A stretch of DNA of 33,521 nucleotides from Calothrix sp. MO_167.B12 (GCA_030066045.1 JASJCJ010000037.1:1-33521), one strand, 5' to 3'. Counted from the first letter of the stretch, positions 1 to 8,500 are shown. Translations and numbers: made by a program. Notes: generated by a model from the letters alone, not told the origin.

Positions 1-542
1 AGTTATTAATAGTAAACACCTCAAAGCCTTATTGTTGCGTACAAACTAACTACCTTTGCGGTTTGGCGATCGCAGTTAAAAAGGTAGTGATAGTAAGACT
101 TTGGTTGTTTCCGGAGATGTCTAATGAAAGCTACTATCTTTGATTGCAACTTGGTATGATTCCATATACCGAGAGATTAGTCAAGAAGAGACGCACCAGA
201 CGCACTCCTCCACCGATGTGGTGGGGGCTTGAGGTGCCCACCAATCGGGAGCCATCAAATCGCAGATTTTGATGGGGGACTGTTGACCCATTGGGGCTTA
301 CCGCCCCGGACACGGGGCTTGGGACACATAGCGCTCCGCGTCCGGTGTGTCCCCGCGTCCCCGCGTCCCCGCGTCATCCGGTTGATGTTCCCTACCTACT
401 GTTTCCCTCCATCACCACAGGCGGGGAAACCCCGCCCCTACTCCTTCCCTCTATCACTCCTTCCCTCCTCTAGCCTTTCCACCCTCCAGCTTTTAAACTT
501 AAAATTATTCTCACATCAAAAATGTATAGCCAATAACGGATA
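1..542. other. Intergenic leader region with hairpins and a heptamer tract
   Basis: No convincing gene is visible here. There is a HIP1 octamer near 67, a short hairpin at about 212-226 (CCACC / GGTGG arms) and an imperfect hairpin at about 251-274 (CCATCAAATC / GATTTTGATGG arms). A short tandem tract of a CCCCGCGT-like unit lies near 350-376, followed by C/T-rich sequence. Short open frames across 229-543 run through this repeat and have no recognisable protein features. The region probably contains the promoter of the aminotransferase gene that starts at 543, but I cannot point to a specific promoter box. Confidence 0.5.
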
Positions 543-1691
543 ATGACCCAAACAATTTCTATCAATAACAGTCAACGTCAAAACCTCGCCCCCCTGAGTA
601 TTCCCGATCGCCTGTTGATGGGTCCAGGACCTGCAAATGCCAATCCTGCGGTGCTTCAGGCGATGAATACTGCCCCTGTGGGACACCTCGATCCTGCTTT
701 CCTAGAACTGATGGATGAGATTCAGTCTCTGCTACGGTACAGTTGGCAAACGGAAAACCCCCACACCATTGCTGTGAGTGGTACGGGTACGGCAGCGATG
801 GAAGCTACCATTGCCAATTCTGTGGAACCCGGTGATGTGGTTCTGGTTGGTGTGATGGGGTATTTCGGCAATCGTCTGGTAGATATGGCTGGTAGATATG
901 GTGGCGATGTGCGTACCATTACTAAGCCCTGGGGACAGGTTTTTGATTTGGCAGAATTACGTACCGCCATGGAAACCCATCGTCCTGCTGTTTTGGCTTT
1001 GGTTCACGCGGAAACTTCCACAGGTGCCCGTCAACCACTGTCAGGGGTGGGGGATTTATGTCGTGAGTTTGACTGTTTACTACTGATAGATACGGTCACT
1101 AGTTTGGGTGGTGTGCCCCTATTCTTGGATGACTGGGGTGTGGATTTGGCTTATAGTTGCAGCCAGAAGGGATTGTGTTGTCCTCCCGGTGCTTCTCCTT
1201 TCACCATGAGTCCCCGGGCAATGGAGAAGTTACAGCGCCGGCAAACAAAGGTGGCTAACTGGTATTTGGATATGAATTTGTTGGGTAAGTATTGGGGAAG
1301 TGAGCGAGTTTATCACCACACTGCACCCATCAATTTATATTATGCTCTGCGGGAATCACTGCGTTTAATTGCCGAAGAAGGTATAGAAAATTGCTGGCAG
1401 CGTCACCAAACTAATGTGGAGTATCTGTGGCAAAAACTAGAAGATATGGGGTTGACTCTCCACGTGGAAAAAGAATTTCGCTTACCTACCCTAACAACAG
1501 TCCGCATTCCTGAAGGAGTAGATGGAAAAGCGATCGCTAAACAGTTACTCTTAGAACGAGGTATTGAAATTGGTGGTGGTTTGGGTGAACTTGGCGGTAA
1601 GGTTTGGCGGATTGGATTGATGGGTTTCAACAGTCGCAAGGAAAATGTTGATCGCCTGATTGCAGAGTTGCAACAAGTATTACCGGCATAG
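543..1691 (+). CDS. Class V PLP-dependent aminotransferase (alanine/serine-glyoxylate aminotransferase-like)
   Basis: The 382-residue protein matches the alanine-glyoxylate / serine-pyruvate aminotransferase group of fold-type I class V enzymes, also annotated in cyanobacteria as the soluble hydrogenase 42-kDa subunit. It would move an amino group to glyoxylate to make glycine, a photorespiratory step, in the cytoplasm. Visible features are the N-terminal LLMGPGPANANP motif, a glycine-rich SGTGTAAMEA cofactor segment near 79-88, Asp183 in LLIDTVTSLGG and the Schiff-base lysine Lys209 in SCSQKG. The length is normal for the family. It stands alone; a 9-bp stem hairpin follows the stop. The family assignment is secure, but the exact amino donor cannot be read from sequence. 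Confidence 0.93.
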   Translation: MTQTISINNSQRQNLAPLSIPDRLLMGPGPANANPAVLQAMNTAPVGHLDPAFLELMDEIQSLLRYSWQTENPHTIAVSGTGTAAMEATIANSVEPGDVVLVGVMGYFGNRLVDMAGRYGGDVRTITKPWGQVFDLAELRTAMETHRPAVLALVHAETSTGARQPLSGVGDLCREFDCLLLIDTVTSLGGVPLFLDDWGVDLAYSCSQKGLCCPPGASPFTMSPRAMEKLQRRQTKVANWYLDMNLLGKYWGSERVYHHTAPINLYYALRESLRLIAEEGIENCWQRHQTNVEYLWQKLEDMGLTLHVEKEFRLPTLTTVRIPEGVDGKAIAKQLLLERGIEIGGGLGELGGKVWRIGLMGFNSRKENVDRLIAELQQVLPA

Positions 1692-1721
1692 TCCCAAAAG
1701 CGGAAATTTTGCATAAATTTT

Positions 1722-1744
1722 CCCTCTCCTGATTAAGGAGAGGG
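1722..1744 (+). terminator. Hairpin downstream of the aminotransferase (possible terminator, repeat family E)
   Basis: CCCTCTCCT and AGGAGAGGG form a 9-bp perfect stem around a GATTA loop, about 30 bp after the stop codon at 1691. It lacks a T-run directly after the stem. The same palindrome occurs elsewhere in the window (around 2521-2640, 2826-2848 and 3668-3690), so it is a dispersed repeat that may double as a terminator or mRNA-stabilising hairpin. Confidence 0.4.
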
Positions 1745-1878
1745 ATGTCTGTTAGGACAGGGTGAGGTTATTTTTTATATGCACTGCGGCAAATTTTTGA
1801 GTCCATGTATCCCTCACTGAATTCAAGTCAATTGCAGTGGGGTTTTTATAGCTCCCCCAAACCCCCTCAAAAAGATAA

Positions 1879-2223
1879 ATGAACTACGAAATAGCTCGCA
1901 AATTCCTCATTGCTCAAACAATTACCACCGAGGAAAATCCAGATAGCCTATTAATGCATATGCACCAGGGTCAACCACCAATTCCTGGTCAAATCACGTC
2001 CATTTTATTGGCATTGAAAGTGGTGTTTGCAGAATTGCAGTATGCTACCACCATTGATAAAGAATTGGTTTGCGCCCTTTATATGTTAAGTGTGAAAACC
2101 CAACAACTATTTGCCGCCGGACGCAAAGCCGGGGTAGACTGGCCTCCAATATTTAAAGAAGATTTATTGAGGATTGCAATGGCAGTGGAAAGTATTTTCT
2201 CTGGTGATTGGCATACTCTATAG
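1879..2223 (+). CDS. Conserved hypothetical small protein
   Basis: This 114-residue acidic-to-neutral soluble protein has no signal peptide or membrane segment. It looks like a small family I associate with filamentous cyanobacteria, with a start like MNYEIARKFLI, a central GQPPIPGQITSILLALK segment and a C-terminal AGRKAGVDWPP motif; I know of no established function. Predicted secondary structure is mostly helical. The start ATG at 1879 follows an A-rich stretch without a strong Shine-Dalgarno sequence. It is isolated from its neighbours by repeat-rich DNA on both sides. Codon use and the absence of frame damage support a real gene. Confidence 0.75.
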   Translation: MNYEIARKFLIAQTITTEENPDSLLMHMHQGQPPIPGQITSILLALKVVFAELQYATTIDKELVCALYMLSVKTQQLFAAGRKAGVDWPPIFKEDLLRIAMAVESIFSGDWHTL

Positions 2224-2305
2224 GAATGAAGTAATTAACCACATGAGATGCAATCAAACCTCACCTGCCTAGTGGTCTTTTTGATTAATTTTGATAGTTA
2301 GTTTA

Positions 2306-2390
2306 TTGTAGTGCAGGCAGCGTTCGACTGAGCTCACGCCGAAGTCTTGCCCGCTTTTTGTCAGCAGGGAGCGAGACGCTCCCACTACAA
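2306..2390. repeat. Small inverted-repeat element, family D, copy 1
   Basis: An 85-bp element starts with TTGTAGTG and ends with CACTACAA. Its right half contains CTTGCCCGCTTTTT and the hairpin GGGAGC-gagac-GCTCCC. A second member at 8501-8968 shares the left end, the CTTGCCCGCTTTTT block and the right-hand hairpin. It has no coding capacity and looks like a non-autonomous, MITE-like repeat. Confidence 0.6.
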
Positions 2391-2537
2391 TTGTTTATTT
2401 ATCAGAACTAATGCAATGAACTACTAGGTTACCTTCTCCTTATTCAGGCTACCGTGTTGTACACATCTGTTCAATCCATGAAATTGTCACCTCACCCTCG
2501 CTTTTTGCCATGCAAAAATCTTTCCCTCTCCTTATTA

Positions 2538-2629
2538 CAGCAGTTTTCATCTATTTGAACCACATCTTCATGTAGGGGTTTAGCAATGCTAAACCCCTAC
2601 GGTGTGGTTTATTTACCTGAAAATCGCTG
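2538..2629. mobile_element. TA-flanked palindromic MITE, family B, copy 1
   Basis: A 92-bp element begins CAGCAGTTTTC and ends GAAAATCGCTG, with TA on each side (2536-2537 and 2630-2631). Its centre is the near-perfect palindrome GTAGGGGTTTAGCA / TGCTAAACCCCTAC. Removing the element and one TA restores CTCTCCTTATTAAGGAGAG, a palindrome seen elsewhere in the window, so the boundaries are precise. TA duplication is the signature of IS630/Tc1-mariner transposases, which is the likely mobilising family by inference. A second copy is at 11912-12008. Confidence 0.8.
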
Positions 2630-2925
2630 TAAGGAGAGAGATGTCCGCTTTTGTCAGCGTGAGGTTTGCCTTCTTACTATTGGGAATTCCATAACTTGTG
2701 TATACACTGTAATCTTAGGGAATTCCAAGAAATAAATTATCTCACATGGTAATCTCACTGTAACCCCGCCCCTACGAATCATCCGATTGGTAAAATGACT
2801 TTGGGATATTTTTTAATCTGGAAGTCCCTTATTAAGGAGAGGGAAACAGAGGGTTAGGGTAACTCAAGCAGGAATTATAAGTAATTAAGCGAACTTGATG
2901 TTACAATCCAAAATCCAAAATTGAA

Positions 2926-3537
2926 TTAGCGATTTCGTAGTTCCGATTCTAGTTTATCCACATCCTGTTTGAGTAACACAGTCATTTGACCAGTGAAAGC
3001 TTTCCCTTGATTTGGTTTAGCTATCTCCACCCAATATGCATAGCGGTTGCCCATACGCAATTCTCCCCGTAAAGCTTCCCGAATAGGAGTTTTGGCAAAT
3101 CGGGCTGAATTAATTGCACTTTGGTTGGGATAATTATAAATCACCTGTGCCCGTTGAAAGTCTTGATAGATATCCAAGCCATAAATTACCCGTAACGATT
3201 CCTGCAAACGTTCCAAACTCATGCCATTAATTGCATCATACATGGCAATTCTTTGACTACGAATAGTACTACGGTCCCTACTAAATGTGATTTTACCAGG
3301 AGGTAAAACTGATGCTTGGAAAGTAAAACGTTGAGCAGCAGTATCACTTTTCCTGACTAAGAATTTTTCCCCCACACGGGGACGCAGGGTCGGGTGAGAT
3401 TTAATCCAAGCAGCCACATCTTCTGTACTTCGTCCTGGTAAGGCTTGAGCCGTGGTATTAATTAATGTTCCCATCGCTATCCAGAAAAATAAAGAAATAG
3501 GAGCGATCGCAAATTTACGCAGAGATTGGTTTAACAT
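2926..3537 (-). CDS. Secreted hypothetical protein
   Basis: The 203-residue protein has a clear signal peptide: a charged start (MLNQSLRK), a hydrophobic core at about 9-27 and a probable cleavage site after TAQA at residue 32. The mature part (about 170 residues) contains no cysteines and no motif that I recognise. It has a helical middle (SLERLQESLRVIYGLDI) and a C-terminal half with alternating beta-like segments. It is probably periplasmic or thylakoid-lumenal. It is transcribed away from the COP23 gene at 4047, with repeats between. No function is proposed. Confidence 0.8.
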   Translation of the reverse strand: MLNQSLRKFAIAPISLFFWIAMGTLINTTAQALPGRSTEDVAAWIKSHPTLRPRVGEKFLVRKSDTAAQRFTFQASVLPPGKITFSRDRSTIRSQRIAMYDAINGMSLERLQESLRVIYGLDIYQDFQRAQVIYNYPNQSAINSARFAKTPIREALRGELRMGNRYAYWVEIAKPNQGKAFTGQMTVLLKQDVDKLESELRNR

Positions 3538-3583
3538 ATTATACTCACAATTTACCTTAGTTCTCCCCCCGTGAAAAAATTCA

Positions 3584-3764
3584 TAAGTAGATAGGCGTAA
3601 TTAAATATAAAACTGAACCTTACCCCACCTGATGGCATCCCACCTGACGGCATCCCGCCTGACTACACCCCTCTCCTTAATAAGGAGAGGGGCTGGGGGT
3701 GAGGTTTGAATCAGGAGAGGGGCTGGGGGTGAGGTTCGATATTTAATTTGACCTGTGTTACTTA
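3584..3764. repeat. Imperfect inverted-repeat element, family C, copy 1
   Basis: The left end TAAGTAGATAGGCGTAAT and the right end (read in reverse) TAAGTAACACAGGTCAAAT are imperfect inverted repeats, each continuing into TTAAATAT and an AACCTCACCCC-like segment. The interior carries the CCTTAATAAGG palindrome (around 3668-3690), a duplicated GAGAGGGGCTGGGGGTGAGG segment and a repeated CACCTGANGGCATCCC motif. A shorter relative is at 23406-23487 in the opposite orientation. It is a non-coding, MITE-like element. Confidence 0.55.
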
Positions 3765-4046
3765 CTCTGGGAGTAATCTTAGTCTTCCCCTTTTCCCAGT
3801 AAATTCATGCCATATCCAATATTTTTTCTTCACATAAAATTTTTGTTGCGTAAAAACGCACTTGGTTTATGACTGATTAGCTATAAAATTGGAGGCAAGA
3901 GTTGGCACTTAACAAGGTGGCTACAAGTTATCAGTTTGGACAACGATGGTAAATATCAGCAAAAATATGCAGCAGAATCAAAAATAAAACTTCTGCGTCA
4001 TCAAATCCAGCAACTCCCAATGTTAATTTCAACCAGAGGATGATTT

Positions 4047-4904
4047 ATGTCATCACCAACCCTTAAATTTATTCTTTGTAGCAGTTTGGGATTATCCATG
4101 TTTCTGGGTAATTCCATCGCCTTCGCCCAAGTAAATCGAGATGTTGTGGTGCCAACAACATCATCATCGGGTAACACCAACCAAAATACTAACTCCAGTG
4201 TTACCAGAACTTCAACCTCAAATACTCGCAACGGCAACTCAACCTCTACTGTAACTACCAGCACCTCTTCTAGCACTAGTAACACCCCTAGGGACACGAG
4301 TAGCTCCATTAACTCTGGAACCAGGTTCAATTGTTTGTTTTATAACAATCAATATACGGTGATGTATCAACCTGAAAGTCAACCAGGTAAGTATTTTGCT
4401 TGGGCAACTCCGAGAACTTTAGGTGGTGGTTGGGATGCCGAAAAACGCTGCCGAACGATTGCCCAACGTTTAGAAAGTTACCGTCCAGATGGCTTGCTAG
4501 AGCTACGTAATTCTCAACTTAATGGTTATAATACTCTCTGCGTTACTAGCGAAAGGAATCCGGCTTGTAGATTAATCCTCACCATACCACCAGGGCTAGA
4601 TCCTTATGCGACTCGCAATCAAATTTTCAGTAATTTGACTACTGCTGATAGCGGACAGGAGACTATTGGTGTTAGCACTTATACAAGTACTAGCAGTGGC
4701 ATAGAAGATATTGTCAAACTAGGTAGGGGCGTTTTCAATAGACGCGCTCGCAGGGCAGTATCTAAAGATGCCATCAAACTCAAATCTTTCTTAGACGAGG
4801 GAGATGGTGGTGATGGCAGATTTTTGAGAAATGGAGTTAGAATTCGTAAAACTTCCACTCCTGCTTCATCTGGTTTGCGGTTAAACCCCAAGCAGTTCCG
4901 TTAA
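4047..4904 (+). CDS. COP23-domain secreted protein
   Basis: The 285-residue protein starts with a signal peptide (hydrophobic core about 8-24, likely cleavage after AFA at 27). A Ser/Thr/Asn-rich linker, about residues 35-92, is typical of disordered extracytoplasmic spacers. The domain at about 94-190 matches the cyanobacterial COP23 (circadian oscillating polypeptide 23 kDa) family: FNCLFYNNQYTVMYQPES, WATPRTLGGGWDAEKRC, IAQRLESYRPDGLLELRN and LCVTSERNPACRLILTIPP, with paired cysteines likely to form disulfides. The roughly 95-residue C-terminal tail is basic and unassigned. The original COP23 was a membrane-associated, clock-regulated protein; its biochemical role is unknown. Confidence 0.85.
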   Translation: MSSPTLKFILCSSLGLSMFLGNSIAFAQVNRDVVVPTTSSSGNTNQNTNSSVTRTSTSNTRNGNSTSTVTTSTSSSTSNTPRDTSSSINSGTRFNCLFYNNQYTVMYQPESQPGKYFAWATPRTLGGGWDAEKRCRTIAQRLESYRPDGLLELRNSQLNGYNTLCVTSERNPACRLILTIPPGLDPYATRNQIFSNLTTADSGQETIGVSTYTSTSSGIEDIVKLGRGVFNRRARRAVSKDAIKLKSFLDEGDGGDGRFLRNGVRIRKTSTPASSGLRLNPKQFR

Positions 4905-5048
4905 TGAACGTGAACTCAAGAAATTTTGAGGCTGAAACCCATATGAGCCAAGGATTTGTACAATTCAAGTGAGGAGTCACTTCCCGAATAGTTGAGAATA
5001 AACTCAACAATTAACCTGAACTTAGTAAATCAGTGTGAGTTCACTGAC

Positions 5049-5107
5049 GTTAATTTTAACTCCGAACACCGAACTCCTCACTCAGGTTAATTTTAACTCC
5101 GAACACC
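5049..5107 (+). repeat. 22-bp direct repeat between COP23 gene and rsmD
   Basis: GTTAATTTTAACTCCGAACACC occurs at 5049-5070 and again at 5086-5107, in both cases followed soon by GAACTCCTCAC. It lies in the convergent gap between the COP23 gene and rsmD and looks like simple intergenic duplication. No function is suggested. Confidence 0.6.
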
Positions 5108-5121
5108 AAATACCGAACTCC

Positions 5122-5673
5122 TCACCTTCCCTCAACATCTCGATAAAATGTAACTGCCGTGCTACCGTATACTTTTTCGCGGCATATTTCCCAATTGGCA
5201 ATTGTTGGTGCTACCCAACCTTGAGAACTGTGTTCTACCGCTATTTCTCCTTGAACATCTAAAAGCTGATAACGAGCGATCGCTTCTAATACTTGGTGAT
5301 ATAATCCACTAGCATAGGGTGGATCGAAATAAATGCGATCAAATTGTTGCCCTACAAGTTTTGGTAATTGTTGTAAGATATCTCCCCGGATTAGTTGCCA
5401 CTGCTGTAGTTCGTCAGCTACTTGTTGCCAATTCTGTTGGATGATATGACAAGCACGGGGGGATTTTTCCATACCTACTACCACACTAGCTCCCCGACAC
5501 AAAGCTTCTGCACCCATTGCACCAGTCCCAGTGCATAAATCTAGCCACCGACAATCGGCAATGGTTCCTTGCCAAATATTAAATATTGCTTCCCTAACCC
5601 GTGAACTGGTGGGTCTTGTATCTTTCCCTGGTAAAGTTTTTAGCTGACGATGACCATAAATTCTCAAAGACAT
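5122..5673 (-). CDS. rsmD: 16S rRNA (guanine-966-N2)-methyltransferase RsmD
   Basis: The 183-residue protein is an S-adenosylmethionine-dependent methyltransferase that modifies G966 of 16S rRNA in the small ribosomal subunit. It has the family start RIYGHRQLKTLPGKDTRPTSSRVREAIFN, here quoted in parts as RIYGHRQL and TRPTSSRVREAIFN. Motif I is LDLCTGTGAMGAEA at about 44-57, and the catalytic N-methyltransferase motif is DPPY at 117-120. I chose the ATG at 5673 (MSLRIYG) rather than the longer frame from 5706, because the family N-terminus begins there. It lies 98 bp downstream of hisH on the same strand and may share its transcript. Confidence 0.93.
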   Translation of the reverse strand: MSLRIYGHRQLKTLPGKDTRPTSSRVREAIFNIWQGTIADCRWLDLCTGTGAMGAEALCRGASVVVGMEKSPRACHIIQQNWQQVADELQQWQLIRGDILQQLPKLVGQQFDRIYFDPPYASGLYHQVLEAIARYQLLDVQGEIAVEHSSQGWVAPTIANWEICREKVYGSTAVTFYRDVEGR

Positions 5674-5771
5674 AATCATAAAGATGACAAATCTAAGGGT
5701 AGGCACTGTTCTACCCTTTAAATATTTTTATACAGCATGGGTAATAGGTTTAAACTATGAGAATTTTCCAG

Positions 5772-6407
5772 TTAAGCAGCTATTTGTTCGCGGACTTGGG
5801 AAACAAAGTTAGAGAGAATTTGCAATCCCACATTGGCAGATTTTTCCGGGTGAAATTGAACTGCCATTAAATTGTCACGAGCAATGGCTGCTGTTACAGT
5901 TTGACTACCGTGGGTGACGGTAGCAGCACGGATTTCCGGTTGCGTTGGGTCAACATAATAGGAATGAACAAAATATACCCAAGGTCGAATAGATAAGTAT
6001 TCCCATAAAAGACATTTTGGTTGAGTTAACTCCAGTTGATTCCAACCCATATGGGGAATAGTCAAATCTGGTTCGGGGCGAAAACGTCTGACTTTGCCGG
6101 GTAAAATTCCCAGTCCCGGTTCCTTACCCTCCTCACTAGATTCAAATAGAATTTGCAATCCCAGACAAATTCCTAAAAATGGTTTGCCTGAGGCAATAAC
6201 TGCTTTGATTGGCTCTTCTAAGCCACGTTTTCGCAGGTGTTGGACTGCGGGATCAAAAGCACCCACCCCCGGTAAAACAATGGCATCTGCTAGTTCTAAA
6301 TCTTTGGCAGAAGAGGTTATTTTCGGACTTGCTCCAGCTTTTTCCAAACCTTTGCAGACTGAGTGTAAATTTCCCATGTCATAGTCAATAACTGAAATCA
6401 ACGCCAT
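5772..6407 (-). CDS. hisH: Imidazole glycerol phosphate synthase, glutamine amidotransferase subunit HisH
   Basis: The 211-residue class I glutamine amidotransferase supplies ammonia to HisF for imidazole glycerol phosphate formation in histidine biosynthesis. The catalytic triad is visible: Cys81 in FLGICLGLQ, and His186 and Glu188 in VQFHPEKS. The N-terminal signature VIDYDMGNLHSV and the oxyanion-hole segment PGVGAF are also present. A good Shine-Dalgarno stretch (GGGAGTAGG) sits just before the ATG. Length is normal. It is divergent from the peptidase-like gene at 6469 with about 60 bp between, so the two share a compact promoter region. Confidence 0.97.
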   Translation of the reverse strand: MALISVIDYDMGNLHSVCKGLEKAGASPKITSSAKDLELADAIVLPGVGAFDPAVQHLRKRGLEEPIKAVIASGKPFLGICLGLQILFESSEEGKEPGLGILPGKVRRFRPEPDLTIPHMGWNQLELTQPKCLLWEYLSIRPWVYFVHSYYVDPTQPEIRAATVTHGSQTVTAAIARDNLMAVQFHPEKSANVGLQILSNFVSQVREQIAA

Positions 6408-6468
6408 TTACCTACTCCCTGTAAATTAATAATTATGGAGGGTGTTTCTATTTTAAATAATATTTCCC

Positions 6469-7026
6469 ATGAAGAGAAGATTTCTATTAACTTCTTTTGA
6501 AATTTGGTTGCCCCATCAAAAATCAAATTCCAGTGATGATTTGTTGATTGAACTATCTCGACTGGATTCTATATCCCATGATTTAAACCTCATGCGACTA
6601 CTACCTGTAGATATTGAGCTTGCCAGTGGTCGAGTATTAGAAAAACTTGCCGAGCTACAACCAGATGGAATTATTTGTTGTGGTATGGCAGAAAAGCGTC
6701 TGGGATTAACTGTGGAGTCTCAAGCTCGCAGGACATTTATCAATGGTGCAGAAAATGTTTTAGCAACAAAAGTTGATTTAGAGCAGCTGATTATGAAAAC
6801 ATCAGCAGTGGAGATTAGCCATGACTGTGGAAAATTTGTCTGCGAAGGTCTTTATTATTCAGTATTAGATTATCTGCAACAACACAATCTCCATATTCCT
6901 TGTATCTTTGTCCATGTTCCGATTTTGACTGGGGAAAACTTGCCGACAATTCTGACAGATTTTTTATTAATCATTGATGGAATGGCACTTTTATCAGTTA
7001 ATCAATGTCTGGAACCCAAAAAATAG
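6469..7026 (+). CDS. Pyroglutamyl-peptidase I-like protein (peptidase C15 family)
   Basis: The 185-residue protein resembles the C15 cysteine peptidases that remove N-terminal pyroglutamate. Residues that align with the catalytic triad are Glu83 in LTVESQARR, Cys125 in GKFVCEGLYY and His149 in IFVHVPIL. PDGIICCGMAEKR corresponds to the family PDxVIxxGxAxxR region. It is somewhat shorter and more divergent than classical Pcp, so substrate specificity is uncertain. Its stop lies at or just before the start of the DUF3370 gene on the same strand, suggesting a two-gene transcript. Confidence 0.8.
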   Translation: MKRRFLLTSFEIWLPHQKSNSSDDLLIELSRLDSISHDLNLMRLLPVDIELASGRVLEKLAELQPDGIICCGMAEKRLGLTVESQARRTFINGAENVLATKVDLEQLIMKTSAVEISHDCGKFVCEGLYYSVLDYLQQHNLHIPCIFVHVPILTGENLPTILTDFLLIIDGMALLSVNQCLEPKK

Positions 7027-7028
7027 AT

Positions 7029-8420
7029 ATGCAAATGTTGCTATTCTTACCCCATTTACCCATTGCTCAAGTTCCTCCTGCCACAGAAGAGGTAGTGCAA
7101 GTTCAACAAGTGCGTCCTTTACCAGGCAAACTTGATACAATCCCTACTTTCAATAGCAATAGTCCAGAAAAGGTACTCAATCCGGGAATACTGCTTTCCA
7201 CCTTTCCCCCCCAAGGGAAAAAAGTGCCCGCAGCACACCTCAATTTTCCCTTCCAAGGACGGTTTGATGTGTTTGCCCATCATGTTGCTCAAGCACCCTC
7301 TGCTGACGATTTACGGACTTTGTATTTGGGTATATTGCTGCATAACCCCCTGAACAAAATGGTGAAAATAAATGTGTTGCAGGGGGCCAGTTATTTAAGT
7401 CAACCAGATGCTCCTTTTATTCAGTTACCTAGTTGGAGTCAAAATTTTTTTGGTACAGTATTTGCAGGACCAGGCGATCGCGTCATGGGTGATATTCTTA
7501 GAGGAAGAATACAAAGGACTTTCCCGGCACAAATCATCATTCCCCCCGGACAAAGTCGGATGTTGCTCAATGCACCAATCCCTGTTAAAGATTTAACCCC
7601 ACCCTTAAATGGGCGTTCTACATTCCTGCGCCTCCACAGTAGTGGTAAAGTCTATGCTGCTAGTTTGGCGATGTTTGCACCCACAAATGGTAATGGGAGA
7701 GAGCGCGCTCCAACTGTAACAGAATGGTTAAGTTTACTTGACAATAGCGACGTAGCTGGTCCCCGAGATAAAGCTCCTACTCCACCCAATGCAACTAGTG
7801 GAGGGATAATTTATGGTCGAGTGGCAGGAGTTGCCCAGGGTTCCCGATGGCGGGCATTGATTACAGATAATAACAAAGTCAAATATTTAACAATTCCCCA
7901 ACCAGGACAAGCTTATTCTTACCCCCTCAGTACTGTGCCCAGGGGTACCTTGGGTACTAAGCAAATTCAAAGTGCAAAAATGCTAGTACGCTATCCTGAC
8001 ACGGCATATAGTGCCCACGGTAATTATGGCATTCAGTACAGTTTGCAACTACCCCTGTATAACAACAGTAAAATTTCCCAGAAAGTGACTGTATCTATGC
8101 AAACTCCCATTAAGTCAGATAGTTTAACCAAAGGGGGATTGAGCTTTTTCAATACCCCCGCACCACAAGTTTTCTTTCGGGGAACAGTACGGTTACGTTA
8201 TCAAAATAACCAGGGTAAGAGACAAACTCGATACCTGCATTTAGTGCAAAGAAGGGGGCAACCAGGTCAACCTTTAGCTGAACTGGACATGACGGCAGGC
8301 GATCGTAAATTGGTAAAAGTTGACTTCCTCTATCCACCAGATGCCACACCACCACAGGTTTTGACCATTTCTACCCAGCTATCCGCAAGGGAGCAGAGGA
8401 GGGAAGGAGGGAAGGAGTGA
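7029..8420 (+). CDS. DUF3370 family protein
   Basis: The roughly 463-residue protein matches the cyanobacterial DUF3370 family, known mainly from sequence. It begins with a short hydrophobic segment (MLLFLPHLPIAQV) that may be a signal or anchor. The body is rich in beta-strand-like segments, with motifs PGKLDTIPTFNSNSPE, FDVFAHHV, GPGDRVMGDILRG and a C-terminal AELDMTAGDRKLVKVDFLYPPDATPPQVLT. Start choices are ATG 7005 (overlapping the previous gene by 22 bp), 7029 or 7035; I favour 7029/7035 because the hydrophobic segment begins there. The last residues (REQRREGGKE) are encoded by a purine heptamer repeat, so the tail is probably a repeat-driven extension. Confidence 0.82.
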   Translation: MQMLLFLPHLPIAQVPPATEEVVQVQQVRPLPGKLDTIPTFNSNSPEKVLNPGILLSTFPPQGKKVPAAHLNFPFQGRFDVFAHHVAQAPSADDLRTLYLGILLHNPLNKMVKINVLQGASYLSQPDAPFIQLPSWSQNFFGTVFAGPGDRVMGDILRGRIQRTFPAQIIIPPGQSRMLLNAPIPVKDLTPPLNGRSTFLRLHSSGKVYAASLAMFAPTNGNGRERAPTVTEWLSLLDNSDVAGPRDKAPTPPNATSGGIIYGRVAGVAQGSRWRALITDNNKVKYLTIPQPGQAYSYPLSTVPRGTLGTKQIQSAKMLVRYPDTAYSAHGNYGIQYSLQLPLYNNSKISQKVTVSMQTPIKSDSLTKGGLSFFNTPAPQVFFRGTVRLRYQNNQGKRQTRYLHLVQRRGQPGQPLAELDMTAGDRKLVKVDFLYPPDATPPQVLTISTQLSAREQRREGGKE

Positions 8421-8465
8421 AGGAGTGAAGGAGTGAAGGAGGGAAGGAGGGAAGGAGTGGAGGAA
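8396..8465 (+). repeat. Heptamer simple repeat (GGAAGGA / GTGAAGGA type)
   Basis: Tandem purine-rich heptamers (GGGAAGG, GTGAAGG variants) run across the 3' end of the DUF3370 gene and beyond it. The stop codon of that gene (8418-8420) lies inside the array. Short tandem heptamers of this kind are characteristic of heterocystous cyanobacterial genomes. Confidence 0.8.
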
Positions 8466-8500
8466 GGAGAATTGGATGAGAGCATCCCAAATGTTTAAAT

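Larger units (their letters stand above)
2224..2925. other. Repeat-rich intergenic region
   Basis: No gene is visible. The region holds a small TTGTAGTG/CACTACAA-ended element (2306-2390), a palindromic repeat of the CTCTCCTTATTAAGGAGAG type split by a 92-bp TA-flanked element (2538-2629), and another copy of the split palindrome near 2826-2848. The remaining sequence is AT-rich and featureless. Confidence 0.6.

Noticed and set aside
229-543. Open frames of 60-104 codons upstream of the aminotransferase
   Set aside because: They cross a CCCCGCGT tandem tract and C/T-rich sequence, have no recognisable domain, and overlap each other in different frames.
4001-4330. 109-codon minus-strand frame over the COP23 gene
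   Set aside because: It is antisense to the Ser/Thr-rich linker of the secreted protein; its Val/Leu/Glu-rich low-complexity product is the shadow expected there.
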